From NCBI GenBank assembly GCA_005784505.1, contig VCAZ01000124.1, positions 892,532 to 956,531 of the forward strand: DNA of 64,000 bases, read 5' to 3'. A program made the position numbers and the translations under genes. Under the pieces are notes generated by a model. The model was not told the DNA's origin. It saw only the letters and a list, made by a program, of their open reading frames with translations, and did not search any database. Source of the stretch: Bagarius yarrelli. Its lineage: Eukaryota; Chordata; Actinopteri; Siluriformes; Sisoridae. Positions 11,608 to 23,123 of this stretch are shown here, one piece after another (position 1 is the stretch's first letter; every line of letters begins with the position of its first letter).

Positions 11608-12453
11608 CACAGGTGCATCTCAATAAATCAGAACGTTGTGGAAAGTTTATTTATTTCAGGATTTTAACTCAAATTGTGAAACTTGTGAAATTCAGTGCAC
11701 ACAGACTGGAGTAGTTCAAGTCTTTGGTTCTTTTAATTGTGATGATTTTGGCTCACATTTGACAAAAACCCACTAATTCACTTTCTCAACAAATTAGAAT
11801 ATGGTGACATGCTAACCAGCTAATCAACTCAGAACAACTGCGAAGGTTTTCTGAGCCTTTAAAATGGTCTCTCAGTTTGGTTCACTAGGCTACACAATCA
11901 TGGAACAGATGTGTCAAGGAATTTGGCTACAGTTGTCAAATTCCTTTTGTTAAGCTACTAATAAACCACAGACAACGTCAGGTGTCTTACCCAGGCTAAG
12001 GAGAAAAAGAACTGGACTGTTGCCCAGTGGGCAAAAGTCCACTTTTCAGATAAGAGCAAGTCTTGTATTTTATTTGGAAACCAAGGTCCTAGAGTCTAGA
12101 GAAAGGGTTAAGATGCCCATAGCCCAAGTTGCTTGAAGCCCAGTGTTAATTTTCCACTGTCTGTATTGATTTGGTGTGCACTGGTGTCATCTGCTGATGT
12201 TGGTCCATTGTGTTTTAAAAAAAAAACAGTCATTGCACCTGTTTACCAAGAAACTTTAGAGCACTTCATGCTTCCTTCTGCTGACCAGCTTTTTAAAGAT
12301 CCTTACTTCATTTTCCAGTAGGATTTGCCACCTGCTCACACTGCCAAAAGAACCAAAAGTTGGTTAAATGGCCACACCGAATCAAGGCAGTAATTAGAGC
12401 AAAAGGAGCCCCTATCAGGTATTGAGTACATATACAGTAAATGAACATACTCA
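11608..12453 (+). mobile_element. Tc1-like transposon with internal deletions
   Basis: The left terminal repeat starts CAGGTGCATCTCAATAAAT and runs about 200 bases, with a second LAATTAGAATATGG-type block near 11795. The transposase start region (GGCTACACAATCATGG) follows at 11890, but most of the DNA-binding domain is deleted. From 11915 the catalytic domain is readable: KEFGYSCQ, then KPSVNFPLSVLIW, FMLPSADQLFKDPYFIFQ near 12265-12319 and TAKRTKSWL near 12340-12365. A second deletion joins this to the IKAVIRAKGAPIRY-like end near 12390-12422. The right terminal repeat is not seen. Non-functional. Confidence 0.85.
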
Positions 12454-12900
12454 CCAAATTACGACAAGCCCCAAAGGGGAAAATGCATTCACCCTCACAC
12501 ACAGAATAAGCGCTGACTAGGGGTGCAATGGATCACAGTTGATCCGTACAGATCACGACCCACGGTTCGGCTCGCACTTGGTCCGCAGATTAGTTGCTAC
12601 TAGATTTTATTTTTAAAAATTCATTATATAAGATAATTTTACATATATTGTTTTAAGTAATGTCGTAACTACACAGAGCAGTAGTGTTCACATGATCAGA
12701 TTACAAGCAGTTTGTTCTGTTCACACTGCCATGGAAAAATACAGATCTGATTCACATGTGGAAAAACAATCTTATTCGGGACACATTTGCTGAGCACAAA
12801 CTGAGTGCTAGCACAAACTGAGAGTCATATGACCAGTACCTCAGCCAAATTAAAAACCCATAAATGGCCCTGACTTGGAATAAATAACTCCTCTATAAAA
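12454..12900. repeat. Possible hAT-like terminal fragment and unassigned sequence
   Basis: AGGGGTGCAATGGATCAC near 12517 resembles the terminal sequence of fish hAT-type non-autonomous elements. Beyond that I see no structure to 12900. Confidence 0.3.
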
Positions 12901-13340
12901 AGCCAATTCCTTGTCAGTTCTGCAAAAAAAACAACAACTAAAATATTAGGGGGTGTTCGAGTAGTAGGTATGGGCATAGTGGGCATGGCGTGAGCAGGCT
13001 TGGCAGACTTGATCTGATTAGTGGACAATGGTGGGACCGGCGGCTCAGCGGACCAAGGCGGGACCAAGGCAGTGCTGCATATATAAACATATCCTCTTCC
13101 AGGGTCTTAGCTGGGGTCCTTGAGAGTCCCACAGTCACTTTAGTTGTCCCCATCTGTGGATCTGCCAGACTGGACACAAGTCTGGGCGGCGGCCATCTTG
13201 GAGCTGGACGGCGGTGCGGCGACCATCTTGGAGCTTGGCTGGGGTGCAGCAGCCATCTTAGAGCTTGGCAGTGGCATGGCGGCCATCGTGAAGCTTGGCT
13301 GATGCTCAACTGCTGGGGTCAATAACATGGTGGTTTGTTC
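12900..13340 (-). mobile_element. gag-like leader of an LTR element, with a decapeptide repeat
   Basis: On the minus strand, immediately inside the LTR, codons give a Pro/Met/Ala-rich protein with about four imperfect repeats of the form SSKMAAAPQP (plus-strand 13184-13300, about 33-36 bases each). It continues towards TVGLSRTPAKTLEED. I recall repeats of the SSKMAAxPEP type in gag-like ORFs of fish gypsy elements. The reading frame changes several times and no protease or RT follows, so this is a 5' remnant. Confidence 0.45.
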
Positions 13341-13500
13341 TGTAACGACTTCACTGAGGCAAGACGAATATTGAGAACCCAAGTGCAGTTTATTTAAGAA
13401 TGTAAACAAACAAACATAAACTAAACTTGACAGACTAACTTAACTACATATGGAACATAAACACAACATTTAACATGAACACCAACACTTTGTTCTTCAT
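13341..13500 (-). repeat. LTR fragment, same family as 30.35 and 62.2 kb
   Basis: The minus strand ends CAGTGAAGTCGTTACA at 13341, preceded by AATAAACTGCACTTGGGTTC. The LTR ending at 62829 has AATAAACTGCACCTTGAG and ends CATTACA; the one ending at 30747 has CTGTACTTGGGTACG and ends CGTTACA. The upstream limit is unclear. Confidence 0.5.
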
Positions 13501-14554
13501 TCTTGCTTTTCTGCCACCATCTCTGTCTGGATATAGCCATTTTTTATTGGTAGAATCAAATTCTTTTTCTGTGGTCTCCGATGTTGGTTACACCTCAAAA
13601 AAAAAAAACACAACCACACATGGTGTGTGATTAACTTTTGATTATAGAACACTGTTCAAAAAATCCTCACTTTCAGAAAAAATAACTAACTAAATAAAAA
13701 CAAACTATAAACAAACTACGGAGAGCACAGATGCACATGAATTACCACTAATCAGCTAATGAAATAATAATACACTAATAAAATTTAAAAATATTGGTTA
13801 AATTTATAATTTTAACTTTAATTTTATATTTGATATAACAGACATTTGCTTTAACCACCATCATCTGCCAAAGATGATAAAATTACTGACTTTTTTTAGG
13901 AGTAATGACGCTTATTTATTGTATTTGCTACATGTAGTTTAAAATTGTGTTTGAGTGCTACTAAGGGCAGTCGTCTGCAACTTTATCTCGGATAATCAAA
14001 TTGACGATAATTTTGATAGCAGGGAAACGCATAATAAATTCAATAATAAACACATCTCTGGCTCAGCGGAAAGGAGCGGAATTTACGATAGCTCTTTGCA
14101 CCATAGCACAGCAGCTATTGTTAAAAGCTGAGACCTTTACTGCAACTTAAGTTAGCACTCAATGTACTGTTTAAATAATGAAAATAAATTTATTTTATGT
14201 CTATAACAATTCTATTTTTATATATAAACGTTCTTACTAACTAACTTTTTCCCCTGGTTTAGTACAAGTCTGTGTGACTGTTTCCAAAATCTGTGCATGA
14301 ATGTCCAGAGTCCGCCCACTTTTTCGACAGACAAGTTTCCGAGAGGTTTTTTATACCTATGTTCTCATCGGAGGTTTGTTGCTTAATGCGTCATGAGTCA
14401 TGAATTTTAACAACTAGATGCAACATGAATCAGAACTTGTACATCAGAACATATATCATCTGAAATGAAAATATTTAAAATTTGTATGAAAAAAAAGTGC
14501 AAGTACAACTGTTAAAGAAAACTGGATAAAACAAATGGCGCCTTCTGGCCAACT
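13501..14554. other. AT-rich sequence, nothing recognised
   Basis: No gene or known repeat that I can support between the LTR fragment and the second LRR relic. Confidence 0.4.
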
Positions 14555-14650
14555 TTCAACAATCTGTCTGAGAATAAAATTCACAGATTTAGGAGTAAAG
14601 AGTCTCTTTGCTGTACTGGAGAATTCTCACTGCAAACTGGGAACAATGAG
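14555..14650 (+). pseudogene. NLR-C (NLRP-like) leucine-rich-repeat exon relic 2
   Basis: In one frame NLSENKIH is readable, and after a one-base shift LGVKSLFAVLENSHCKL continues. Together these follow the fish NLR-C LRR exon end (LSxNKLxDSGVKLLSAGLENPHCKLETLR). The exon closes with a donor, GAG|GTAAGATT, at 14650-14651, and the intron start holds GTCACATGACCTGCTCC, comparable to relic 1. The frameshift and poor match upstream make it a pseudoexon. It has the same strand as relic 1, 6 kb away, with the gap filled by transposons. This fits a former multi-LRR-exon gene blown apart by insertions, or two independent degenerate copies. Confidence 0.6.
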
Positions 14651-14855
14651 GTAAGATTATCTCACTTAGAGTCACATGACCTGCTCCTCCGACACAATAT
14701 CTAATAGTTTCTGAGTTTGGTGTCTGAGGCTAAAACATTTGCAGGTCTTTATTACTGAGTGTAATATCATGTTAAAGCCACCCGGGAGCAGCACTGTTCA
14801 TAGTATATGCAGCTGAATGTCAGTAATGCAAGTACCATCAGTGTCCTGCTAGGGG

Positions 14856-17372
14856 TTTAGGGGGTCGCCACAGCGAATCATCTGTCTCCACCTAACCCTA
14901 TTCTCTACATCCTTTTTATTACACCCACTGACTTCATGTCCTCGTTTATCGCATCCATATACCTCATCTTTGGTCTTCCTCTTTGTCTTCTGCCTGGTAG
15001 CTTCATTTCAATCATCCTCCTATTAATATATTAACTATCTCTCCTCTGGACAGAACCACCTGACTTCCCTGACTTTCTCCCCAACACATCTAACATGAGC
15101 CCTCCCCACATCATAGCTGGTCACACCACTGTCTCTAAACCATACATCATAGCTGCTCTCACCACTGTCTCTAAACCATACATCATAGCTGTCTCACCAC
15201 TGTCTCTAAACCATACATCATAGCTGGTCTCATCACTGTCTCTAAACCATACATCATAGCTGCTCTCACCACTGTCTCTAAACCATACATCATAGCTGAT
15301 AGCTGTCTCACCACACCACTGTCTCTAAACCATACATCATACTGTCTCACCACTGCTCTCAAACCACTCATCAGCTGCTCTCACCACTGTCTCAAAACCA
15401 TACATCATAGCTGCTCTCACCACTGTCTCTAAGCCATACATCATAGCTGCTCTCACCACTGTCCTCTAAACCATACATCGCATAGCTGATCTCACCACCA
15501 CTGTCTCTAAACCATACATCATAGCTGCTCTCACCACTGTCTCTAAACCATACATCATAGCTGGTCTCACCACTGTCTCTAAACCATACATCATAGCTGC
15601 TCTCACCACTGTCTCTAAACCATACATACATCATAGCTGCTGCTCTCACCACTGTCTCTAAGCTGTCCATACATCTCATCATAGCTGTCTCTCACCACTG
15701 TCTCTAAACCATACAACATCATATAGCTGGTCTCACCACTGTCTCTAAAAACCATACATCATAGCTGTCTCACCACTGTCTCTAAACCATACATCATAGC
15801 TGTCTCACCACTGTCTCTAAACCATACATCATAGCTGGTCTCACCACTGTCTCTAAATCATACATCATAGCTGTCTCATCACACTGTCTCTAAACCATAC
15901 ATCATAGCTGGTCTCAACCACTGTCTCTAAATCATACATCATAGCTGCTCTCAACTCACCACTGTCTCTAAACATACATCATAGCTGTCTCACCACTGTC
16001 TCTAAACCATACATCATAGCTGTCTCACCACTGTCTCTAAACTCATAGCTCTCAACCAACCATACTTGTCTCATCATAGCTGCTCTCACCACTGTCTCTA
16101 AACCAAACACATCATAGCTGCTCTCACCACTGTCTCTAAACCATACATCATAGCTGTCTCACCACTGTCTCTAAACCCTACATCATAGCTGCTCTCATCA
16201 CTGTCTCTAAACCATACATCATAGCTGGTCTCACCACTGTCTCTAAACCTACATACATCATAGCTGTCTCACCACTGTCTCTAAACCATACATCATAGCT
16301 GGTCTCACCACTGTCTCTCTAAATCATACATCATAGCTGTCTCTCACCACTGTCTCTAAACCATACATCAAGCTGGTCTCAGCTGGTCTCACCACTGTCT
16401 CTAAATCATACATCATAGCTGCTCTCACCACTGTCTCTAATCAACTCATACACCACTGTCTCTAAACCATACATAGCTGGTCTCACCACTGTCTCTAAAC
16501 CATACATCATAGCTGCTCTCACCACTGTCCTAAAACCATACATCATAGCTGCTCTCACACCACTGTCTCTAAACCATACATCATAGCTGTCTCACCACTG
16601 TCTCTAAACCATACATCATAGCTGCCCTCACCACTGTCTCTAAACCATACATCATAGCTGCCTACCACGCTGTCCTCACCACTGTCTCTAAACCATACAT
16701 CATAGCTGGTCTCACCACACTGTCTCTAAATCATACATCATACATCATAGCTGTCTCACCACTGCCTCTAAACCATACATCATACCATCATATGCTGGTC
16801 TCACCACTGTCTCTAAATCATACATCATAGCTGCTCTCACACCTCTACTACATCTGTCTCTAAACCATACATCATAGCTGTCTCACCACTGTCTCTAAAC
16901 CATACATCATAGCTGTCTCACCACTGTCTCTAAACCATACATCATGCTGTCTCACCACTGTCTCTAAACCATACATCATAGCTGGTCCTCACCACTGTCT
17001 CTAAACCATACATCATAGCTGTCTCACCCTCACCACTGTCTCTCTAAAAAACCATACATCATAGCTGTCTCACCCACTGTCTCTCTAAACCATACATTAT
17101 AGCTGCTCTCACCACTGTCTCTAAACCATACATCATAGCTGGTCTCACCACTGTCTCTAAACCATACATCATAGCTGTCTCACCACTGTCTCTAAACCAT
17201 ACACTCTCTCTAAACCATACATCATAGCTGCTCTCACCACTGTCTCTAAACCATACATCATAGCTGTCTCAACCACGGTCCTGTCTCACCACTGTCTCTA
17301 AACTGTCCAACCATACATTATTCCAAGCTGCCCGTCCTCACTTTTTTACCTCTTTTACACATTCTCTGTTGC
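14856..17372 (-). mobile_element. RTE-clade LINE copy 1, antisense, carrying the minisatellite
   Basis: The left part (14856-15110) is the reverse complement of the 3' end shared by the two sense copies (36.8 and 44.2 kb): GGGGTCGCCACAGCGAATCA, then CCACCTAACCCTATTCTCTA and CTTCTGCCTGGTAGCTTCAT. The right edge (17341-17372) is the reverse complement of the LINE segment seen at about 35977-36000 (GTGTAAAAGAGGTAAAAAA). The 36-bp minisatellite fills everything between, so the LINE is one copy with an internal expansion. Everything upstream of that segment (endonuclease and most of the RT) is absent. Confidence 0.8.
15112..17335 (-). repeat. 36-bp minisatellite derived from LINE coding sequence
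   Basis: Roughly sixty head-to-tail copies of a 35-36-base unit: CATAGCTGGTCTCACCACTG followed by TCTCTAAACCATACAT. Variants differ at GGTCTC / GCTCTC / GTCTC, the last being one base shorter. On the minus strand the unit reads as codons TVVRPAMMYGLE, which is the LINE segment near 36110 and 43790. Many units carry small insertions or partial duplications such as extra CATACAT or CTCACC, so the array is old or heavily rearranged, or partly misassembled. Confidence 0.95.
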
Positions 17373-19490
17373 CAGTTTTTTTCAATTTGCATATTATTAT
17401 GTACATTGTTCTCTAAGTCTTTAAAATTAAAAATATTAAGGCACAATAAATTCAGGCAATTCAATGTTTCATTTGATTATGTATTGTTTAAATCAGGTTA
17501 ATTAGGTTATCATTTTAATCCAGTTAGATTCATTCATTTATCTATATGTATTTTTTATAAAAAAAATTTAGACAACAATTAAACTGAAACAATAGGTTTG
17601 TGTGTATGTGAGTCTGTCAGTTTGTGTGTATGTGAGTCTGTCAGTAGGTTGTTTTTTCCCCAGCTAACAAATACTCTTAGAAAACTTTTACATCTAGTAA
17701 ACATTAAATTTTTTTAAAGACACTTAAAGACACTTTTATACCAAATGTTGTATAGAACAACTAAGCAATTCCCTTTTGGTGCAAGTGAAATTAATTACCA
17801 AAAATTTATACCAAACATTTAAAGTAAATTTAAACATGCCTGAGATTTCTGTAGTAAAGAAGACACTGTGAATGTTTTTGGGTTCAAAAGTTCAGACATG
17901 TTTTTTAGAAATGATGATGATGATGATGATGAATGTTAGTGATAGAAAATGTTTCTTAACATGTTATCAAAAATCAAGAAACCTCAAATTATCGATAAAG
18001 CTGAGCAGCGTTCATACATAAACTGTAAACAAAAGTGTAATGATGAGTGATTAAAAAAAAATACCAACTTGGGAGGACGAGGCTGTCTTGAGGTGTTTTT
18101 TCACTTTTGTTCAGACTCCTAATTTAGCTCCTAATTTTGATTGGACAAAAGTTCTACAGAAGTTCAGATCAGTTTTGCTCCACATTTCACACAGATACTG
18201 TATATACTGCCAGTGTGAAAGCACGTGGAACGTTTTATGTGTGAGAGAAAAAACAGCCTTTGAGTTTCGTAGCAGATTTAAGCAGTAGCAGTTCCTGACT
18301 TGTGTTTGTAATGGAAAAATATTCACAAGGAAATAAATTTATGAGAAAATAAATTTGTGCAACTTTCATCAAAAAACAATAGTAATGACAAAGACCATTA
18401 CTAAGAACAAAACACAAAGGAAACTAAGTACTGATTCACAGTGATGCTGTAATACAACCAAAAGATTTCTTTATTTTAATATCAGGTGTAAAAATCGGAT
18501 TATTTCAGTAAACTGTGTGAAAATAATAGTAGAAAAGCTGCAATTTGCGACCTGAGTTTATTTCCTCCTCTGTGGTCAGTCTGTTTTATTGTGGATTTTT
18601 ACAGATTGTTCCAGTTTCTCTCTTCGATTTCTACTAAACAAATCAACAAAATAAATGAGACGTAAGAGAACTTTAATCCACTATGGAAAAATTCATGACA
18701 GGTTAATATGTGTATATAAGGGGGGTTTTTTTTTAATTGAGGTTTGACATGTAGCACAAGTCGAGGTGCGGCCCTGTGGTGTTAGATAAAGTGTTTATGT
18801 AACAAACTAAAATACAACAGATTTAATTAAAATACTCATTATTTATTCAGATTTATTCAGAAGGGGTTGAAAGAGCGACATGCAGCTTTGGAGCCGCGCG
18901 TTGCTGACCCCTGGCCTAGCATTAGCTTGGCACTAGCTGTTTGATTTATTTTGCTTTTGTTTTGACACTGTGCTAATGTTTTGTTATTTGAGTGATTGTG
19001 TGGCTTTTTCTTTTATTACAGTATATGCTTACTTTGTTGTTATTTTATTGTGATTTGTAGTGTTACAATGGTTATATTCATTTTCTTTTCAAAGTTATTG
19101 CCATTTTGGGTATAACCTTTTTTCACAAGGTGGTATGGGCTTACAGTGCAATTCCTTGGGGTGGTTCTATAGTGTAGTGCACCTGGTACAAGTTTTACCC
19201 AAACCCAGTATCGACCTCCGCCTGCTCTGTGATGCTAATTTGATTTCATCGTCTGTTGCTGTCATTTTCAATCCGATTTCAAATTAATCACTAGTTTGAA
19301 TGGTTGATTTTATAGTAATTGTCCAAAAAATATATCTATATATTTTTTATATGTAAGTGTTTACATCTCAGTTTCATTAAGATGGGGTAAACCTGTGTCT
19401 TGTGTATTTTTATCTTAGTTATTAATCAAGGGTGGCATAGTGGGTAATTCTTAGACATTGGGGTAATCTAAAGTCTTGTTAGACTGCATT
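17373..19490. other. AT-rich sequence, nothing firm
   Basis: Non-coding, with a (GAT)n run at 17909-17931. Around 18840-18910 a phrase ending GTTGCTGACCCCTGG resembles a fish hAT-like repeat, not pursued. The small frames at 18088-18417 show no domain. Confidence 0.35.
17909..17931 (+). repeat. (GAT)n microsatellite
   Basis: About seven GAT/ATG trinucleotides in a row. Confidence 0.8.
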
Positions 19491-19499
19491 TAGGATGTA

Positions 19500-19601
19500 A
19501 AGCTGACTAATGTGTGGAGAGGCACTACCTGATGCATAATAAACGTCTGCCAGAGACGTTGTTATGCATCAGGTAGTGCGTCTTCACACATTTGTCAGCT
19601 T
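19500..19601. repeat. Near-perfect palindrome, 48-base arms, 5-base loop
   Basis: The left arm 19500-19548 and the right arm 19554-19601 are reverse complements except for four mismatches and one gap; the loop is GCCAG. The core is ACTACCTGATGCATAA against TTATGCATCAGGTAGT. Weaker complementarity continues outward. It could be a foldback MITE or the stem of a hairpin RNA. Confidence 0.85.
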
Positions 19602-20284
19602 CTAATGCAGGACTCGCCTCTAACGCAGGACTCGGCATCCCGTGGCTCCAGTGCTACATGTGGCTATTTCTTTCCTTAGCTGCGTCTCCCTGTGGCTGTG
19701 GAAAAAAATGACTTTGGTAGTTTCTTTATTTGTTGCTCAAAATATGCTTCCCCCCCCCATGTGGAAAGCCATCTTCATTTGAAGTTCTGTCGATCTTCAG
19801 ATACCACATCGAATGTGAGCATGTCTGCTCCAATATGGACTATAAAAAAACAAACGAACTTCGCTCATGTGATGTTGCGACTGAAGAGAAAAGAGACCCG
19901 AACTCTGGCTTAAATCGCAGTGAAAATACCACTCTAAGCACACAGTCACAAAACTGAGCATGAGCAAGAGACAGATGTGCCTGCATTGTTAAGGAATCCC
20001 ATACCACTCCAAGATAAGTGGAGGATGATATTGCAATGTCGAATCACCTGCTGTAACCATGCTAGTGTCAGCCATTTGTCAATACAGTTCAAAGAGAATC
20101 TAGAAATTCCTGCGAGAGAAGAAACATATTCTCTTCCTCAAGAATGCGTCAACTTCATGTATCATAAACAGAGAATGCTAGGGAGCAACCAGCTTGTAAA
20201 TTATTATATCCTTTGGGCCGGGGATCAGCGTGCTAGATACCACTGAAATGCCACCTGCCGCATATTCTTCTTTACCTTAGACTG
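19602..20284. other. Unassigned sequence
   Basis: Small overlapping frames up to 89 codons, no recognised domain; a run of eight to nine C near 19750. Confidence 0.35.
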
Positions 20285-20800
20285 AAATTTACATATACAG
20301 CATTTGGCAGACCCTCTTTTCCAAAGCGACATACAAAACTGCTTTCAGTCACATCATTTAAGAGCTCAATACTAATACATTAAATCACAAATCAAAGTGT
20401 AACAACCACAAAAACTGTTGAAAGAGCAGCATGGATACTTTTTTTGTTAAATGTCGAGTGCAAGATATTTAGTGCAACAGGTGGGTCTTCAAACGTCTCT
20501 CGAGGACAGTCAGTGACGCTGCTGTTCTCTGACATTGATAAGAAGTTTATTCCACCATCTTGGTGCCAGAATAGGAAAAAGTCTTGAGGCAGACGTACCT
20601 TGTGCCCTAGAGAATGGTGAGACAATTCAAGCAATACTTGTGGATCTGATCAAGTAATGGTGCTATGCGAGGAGTAATTAGTGCTTGGAGGTAGGAGGGT
20701 GCCGCTCCATTTTTGGCTTTGTGTGTGCAGCTACTGGGAGCCAGTGCAGGGACCACAGCAGAGGGGTGGTGTGTGAAAACTGATTGCATTCTGAATCATC
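20285..20800 (-). mobile_element. L2/CR1-type LINE 3' end, antisense
   Basis: From the left: antisense tail (TACAGCATTTGGCAGACCCT), then the reverse complement of the WNELPI / AVFKRRL end near 20480-20560 and of KAKNGAAPSYLQALITPR near 20645-20720. Same family as 975-1785 and 45010-45565. Confidence 0.65.
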
Positions 20801-21119
20801 TGCAACAGATGAATCGCACTCAGAACCTTATCTGCTGCTAAAGTTGAAAAGTGCAACAGTAAAGTTGAAGACGAGATGGGTGGGCAGCTTTAAAAATGGA
20901 CATAACTTTCCTAACATTACAGAAAAGGAAATTTTCTGTCATTTTATTTGCTGATTAATGGAACCATGTCTTGCTATATTCTGCAATTCTGTCTGCGTTT
21001 TCCGCATCACGAAACAGGTCTCTAACTCTGTTTGTTAACAGCAGGTGTTAATTCGTAACTTCTTTATCTCATTAACTTGAAAACTGAATAGTGTTACTTG
21101 TTTAACCTTTTATGTTTAC

Positions 21120-21620
21120 AGATAGCTTTAAGGATGATCTATACCATTCCAAATAGTCCAATATGTCATGCACAGCACGCCCGTTCCTGTTGTCACATTG
21201 CACAGGCCTAGGCGTAGCCACCCACAAAACAGAGGCCGCTCTTCCAGAAACCTTATCTACCCCCTCTGTTGTTTTAATCTCAAACAGTGGTGGTAGGTGG
21301 GCTCTGGAACTGCCAGTCAACCGCCAAGAATTGAGATCATCAGAGAGAAAATGGAATAAATCACATCTTAACACTGATCTTGCCACCTACCATGGTCTTT
21401 TGTCGAAGTTCTCTTCGACTGTGACTTCAGCCAAGACTACCTTCTACAAAGCGAAACTTAAAGCTTCAGCAAAAGACCCTCGCAAGCTTTACAAAATCTT
21501 CTCATCACTACTCATACCTCCAGCTCCCCTTACTCCATCCTTTCTGTCTGCAGAAGACTTTGCTTTCTTCTATGATGGAAAGACTGAGCATTACATTTTT
21601 CACCCATGACTTGTCTTCTC
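21120..21620 (+). mobile_element. L2/CR1-type LINE internal fragment, sense
   Basis: A 148-codon open frame (21163-21609) reads CTARPFLLSHCTGLGVA, then RKWNKSHLNTDLATYHGLLS, KTTFYKAKLKASAKDPRKLY and FSSLLIPPAP. That is the linker between endonuclease and reverse transcriptase in fish LINEs of this type. Its 5' edge matches the scrap at about 1000. It lies head to tail-end with the antisense 3' piece at 20285-20800. Confidence 0.6.
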
Positions 21621-21755
21621 ATTTACTGTAACATTTTTCTATCTTGGGATCAAAAGAGGTTTAACAAGTCATCCTGTCCTGCAATTCTACCACCTGTCCA
21701 CTCGATCCAATCCCTTCAGCGATGCTACGGACCATCTCTCCTGATCTTTTGCCTT

Positions 21756-22985
21756 ACAGTCAGTGATGAGTAGGTTGTTCTGACCCTGATTAAATGGTTT
21801 AATTGTGTGCGTGGTGTTGTAATACAGTCATTGATGAGTTGATGGAGCTGACACTATTTGAATGGTTTTATTGTGTGTGTGTGTGTGTGTGTGGTGGTGT
21901 AATACAGTGGGTGATGAGTAGGTGGCACTGACACTAATCGAATAGTTTTATTGTGTGTGTGTGGTGGTGTAATACAGTGAGTAATGAGTAAATGGAGCTG
22001 ACACTAATTTATAGGTTTTATTGTGTGTGTGGTGGTGTAATACAGTGAGTGATGAGTAGGTGGCGCTGACACTAATTGAAGGGTTTTATTCAGTGGGTGT
22101 GTAAGGTGGTGTAATACAGTGATTAATAAGTAGGTGGCACTGAGATTATTTGAATGGTTTTATTGTGTGTGTGGTAGTGTAATACAGTGAGTAATGAGTA
22201 AATGGAGCTGACACTAATTAAATGGTTTTATTATGTGTGGGGGGTGTAATACAATGAGCCATAAGTAGGTGGCACTGACACTAATTGAATGGTTTTATGT
22301 GTGTGTGTGTGGGGTGGTGTATTATAGTGAGTGATCTGTTTGTGGCGCTGACAGTGATTGAATGGTTTTATTGTGTGTGTGTGGGGTGGTGTATTACAGT
22401 GAGTGATCAGTAGGTGGTGCTGACACTAATTGCATGGTTTTATTGTGTGTGTGGTGGTGTAATACAGTGAGTAATAAGTAGGTGGCGCTGCCAGTAATTG
22501 AATGGTTTTATTGTGTGTGTGTGTGTTTGTGTGATGTAATACAGTGGGAGATCAGTATGTGGCATTGTCACTAATCGAATGGTTTTATTGTGTGTGTGTG
22601 TGTGTGTGTGTGCGTGTGGGGTGTAATACAGTAAGTGATGAGTAGGTGGCGCTGACACTAATTGAATTAGTAGTGGAAGTGGTGGCTCATAGTTAGGGTT
22701 TTGTATAACAGAGATAAAATGTAAGTCGCTCTGGATAAGGGTGTCTGCCAAATGCTGTAAATGTGAATGTTTTATTGTGTGTGAGGTGATGGAATTCAGT
22801 GAGTGATCAGTAGGTGGCGCTGTCACTAATTGAAGGGTTTTATTGTGTGTGTGGTGGTGTATTACGGTGAGTGATGAGTAGGTGGCGCTGACACTAATTA
22901 AATGGTTTTATTCTGTGTGGTAGTGTAATACAGTAAATGATCAGTAGGTGGAGCTGACAGTAATCAAATGGTTTTATTGTGTTTT
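21756..22985 (+). repeat. Satellite of about 70-bp units, 16 copies
   Basis: Units follow the pattern GTAATACAGTGAGTGATGAG, then TAGGTGGCGCTGACACTAAT, then TGAATGGTTTTATTG and a variable (TG)n. Unit length varies, about 66-85 bases, with the TG run. I count 16 copies of the GATGAGTAGGTGG position. A SINE tail interrupts the array at 22690-22770. Frames across it are low-complexity artefacts. Confidence 0.9.
22690..22770 (+). repeat. Truncated SINE tail inside the satellite
   Basis: GTAAGTCGCTCTGGATAAGG followed by GTGTCTGCCAAATGCTGTAA is the 3' half of the tRNA-derived SINE; the tRNA head is nearly gone. Confidence 0.7.
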
Positions 22986-23082
22986 TATTGAAATGGCCAC
23001 CTGTCTGTCCACCTGTCTGTCTGCTAGAAGAGTTCCTTCAGAGACTGTAATTCTGTAATTTTGTTTGTTTTTATTTGAATGT

Positions 23083-23083
23083 A

Positions 23084-23122
<39 letters not shown>
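23083..23122 (+). repeat. (TG)n microsatellite
   Basis: Long TG run, complementary to the AC run 110 bases downstream. Confidence 0.9.

Positions 23123-23123
<1 letters not shown>

Noticed and set aside
13140..13409. Met/Ala/Pro-rich 89-codon frame as a cellular gene
   Set aside because: It adjoins an LTR and fits a gag-like leader remnant better.
15183..15682. Open frames of repeated MMYGLETV / YDVWFRDSGE on the minus strand
   Set aside because: They are translations of the minisatellite in several frames, not genes.
15112..17335. CRISPR-like regular array
   Set aside because: Units are contiguous with no unique spacers, the genome is vertebrate, and the repeat is explained by LINE coding sequence.
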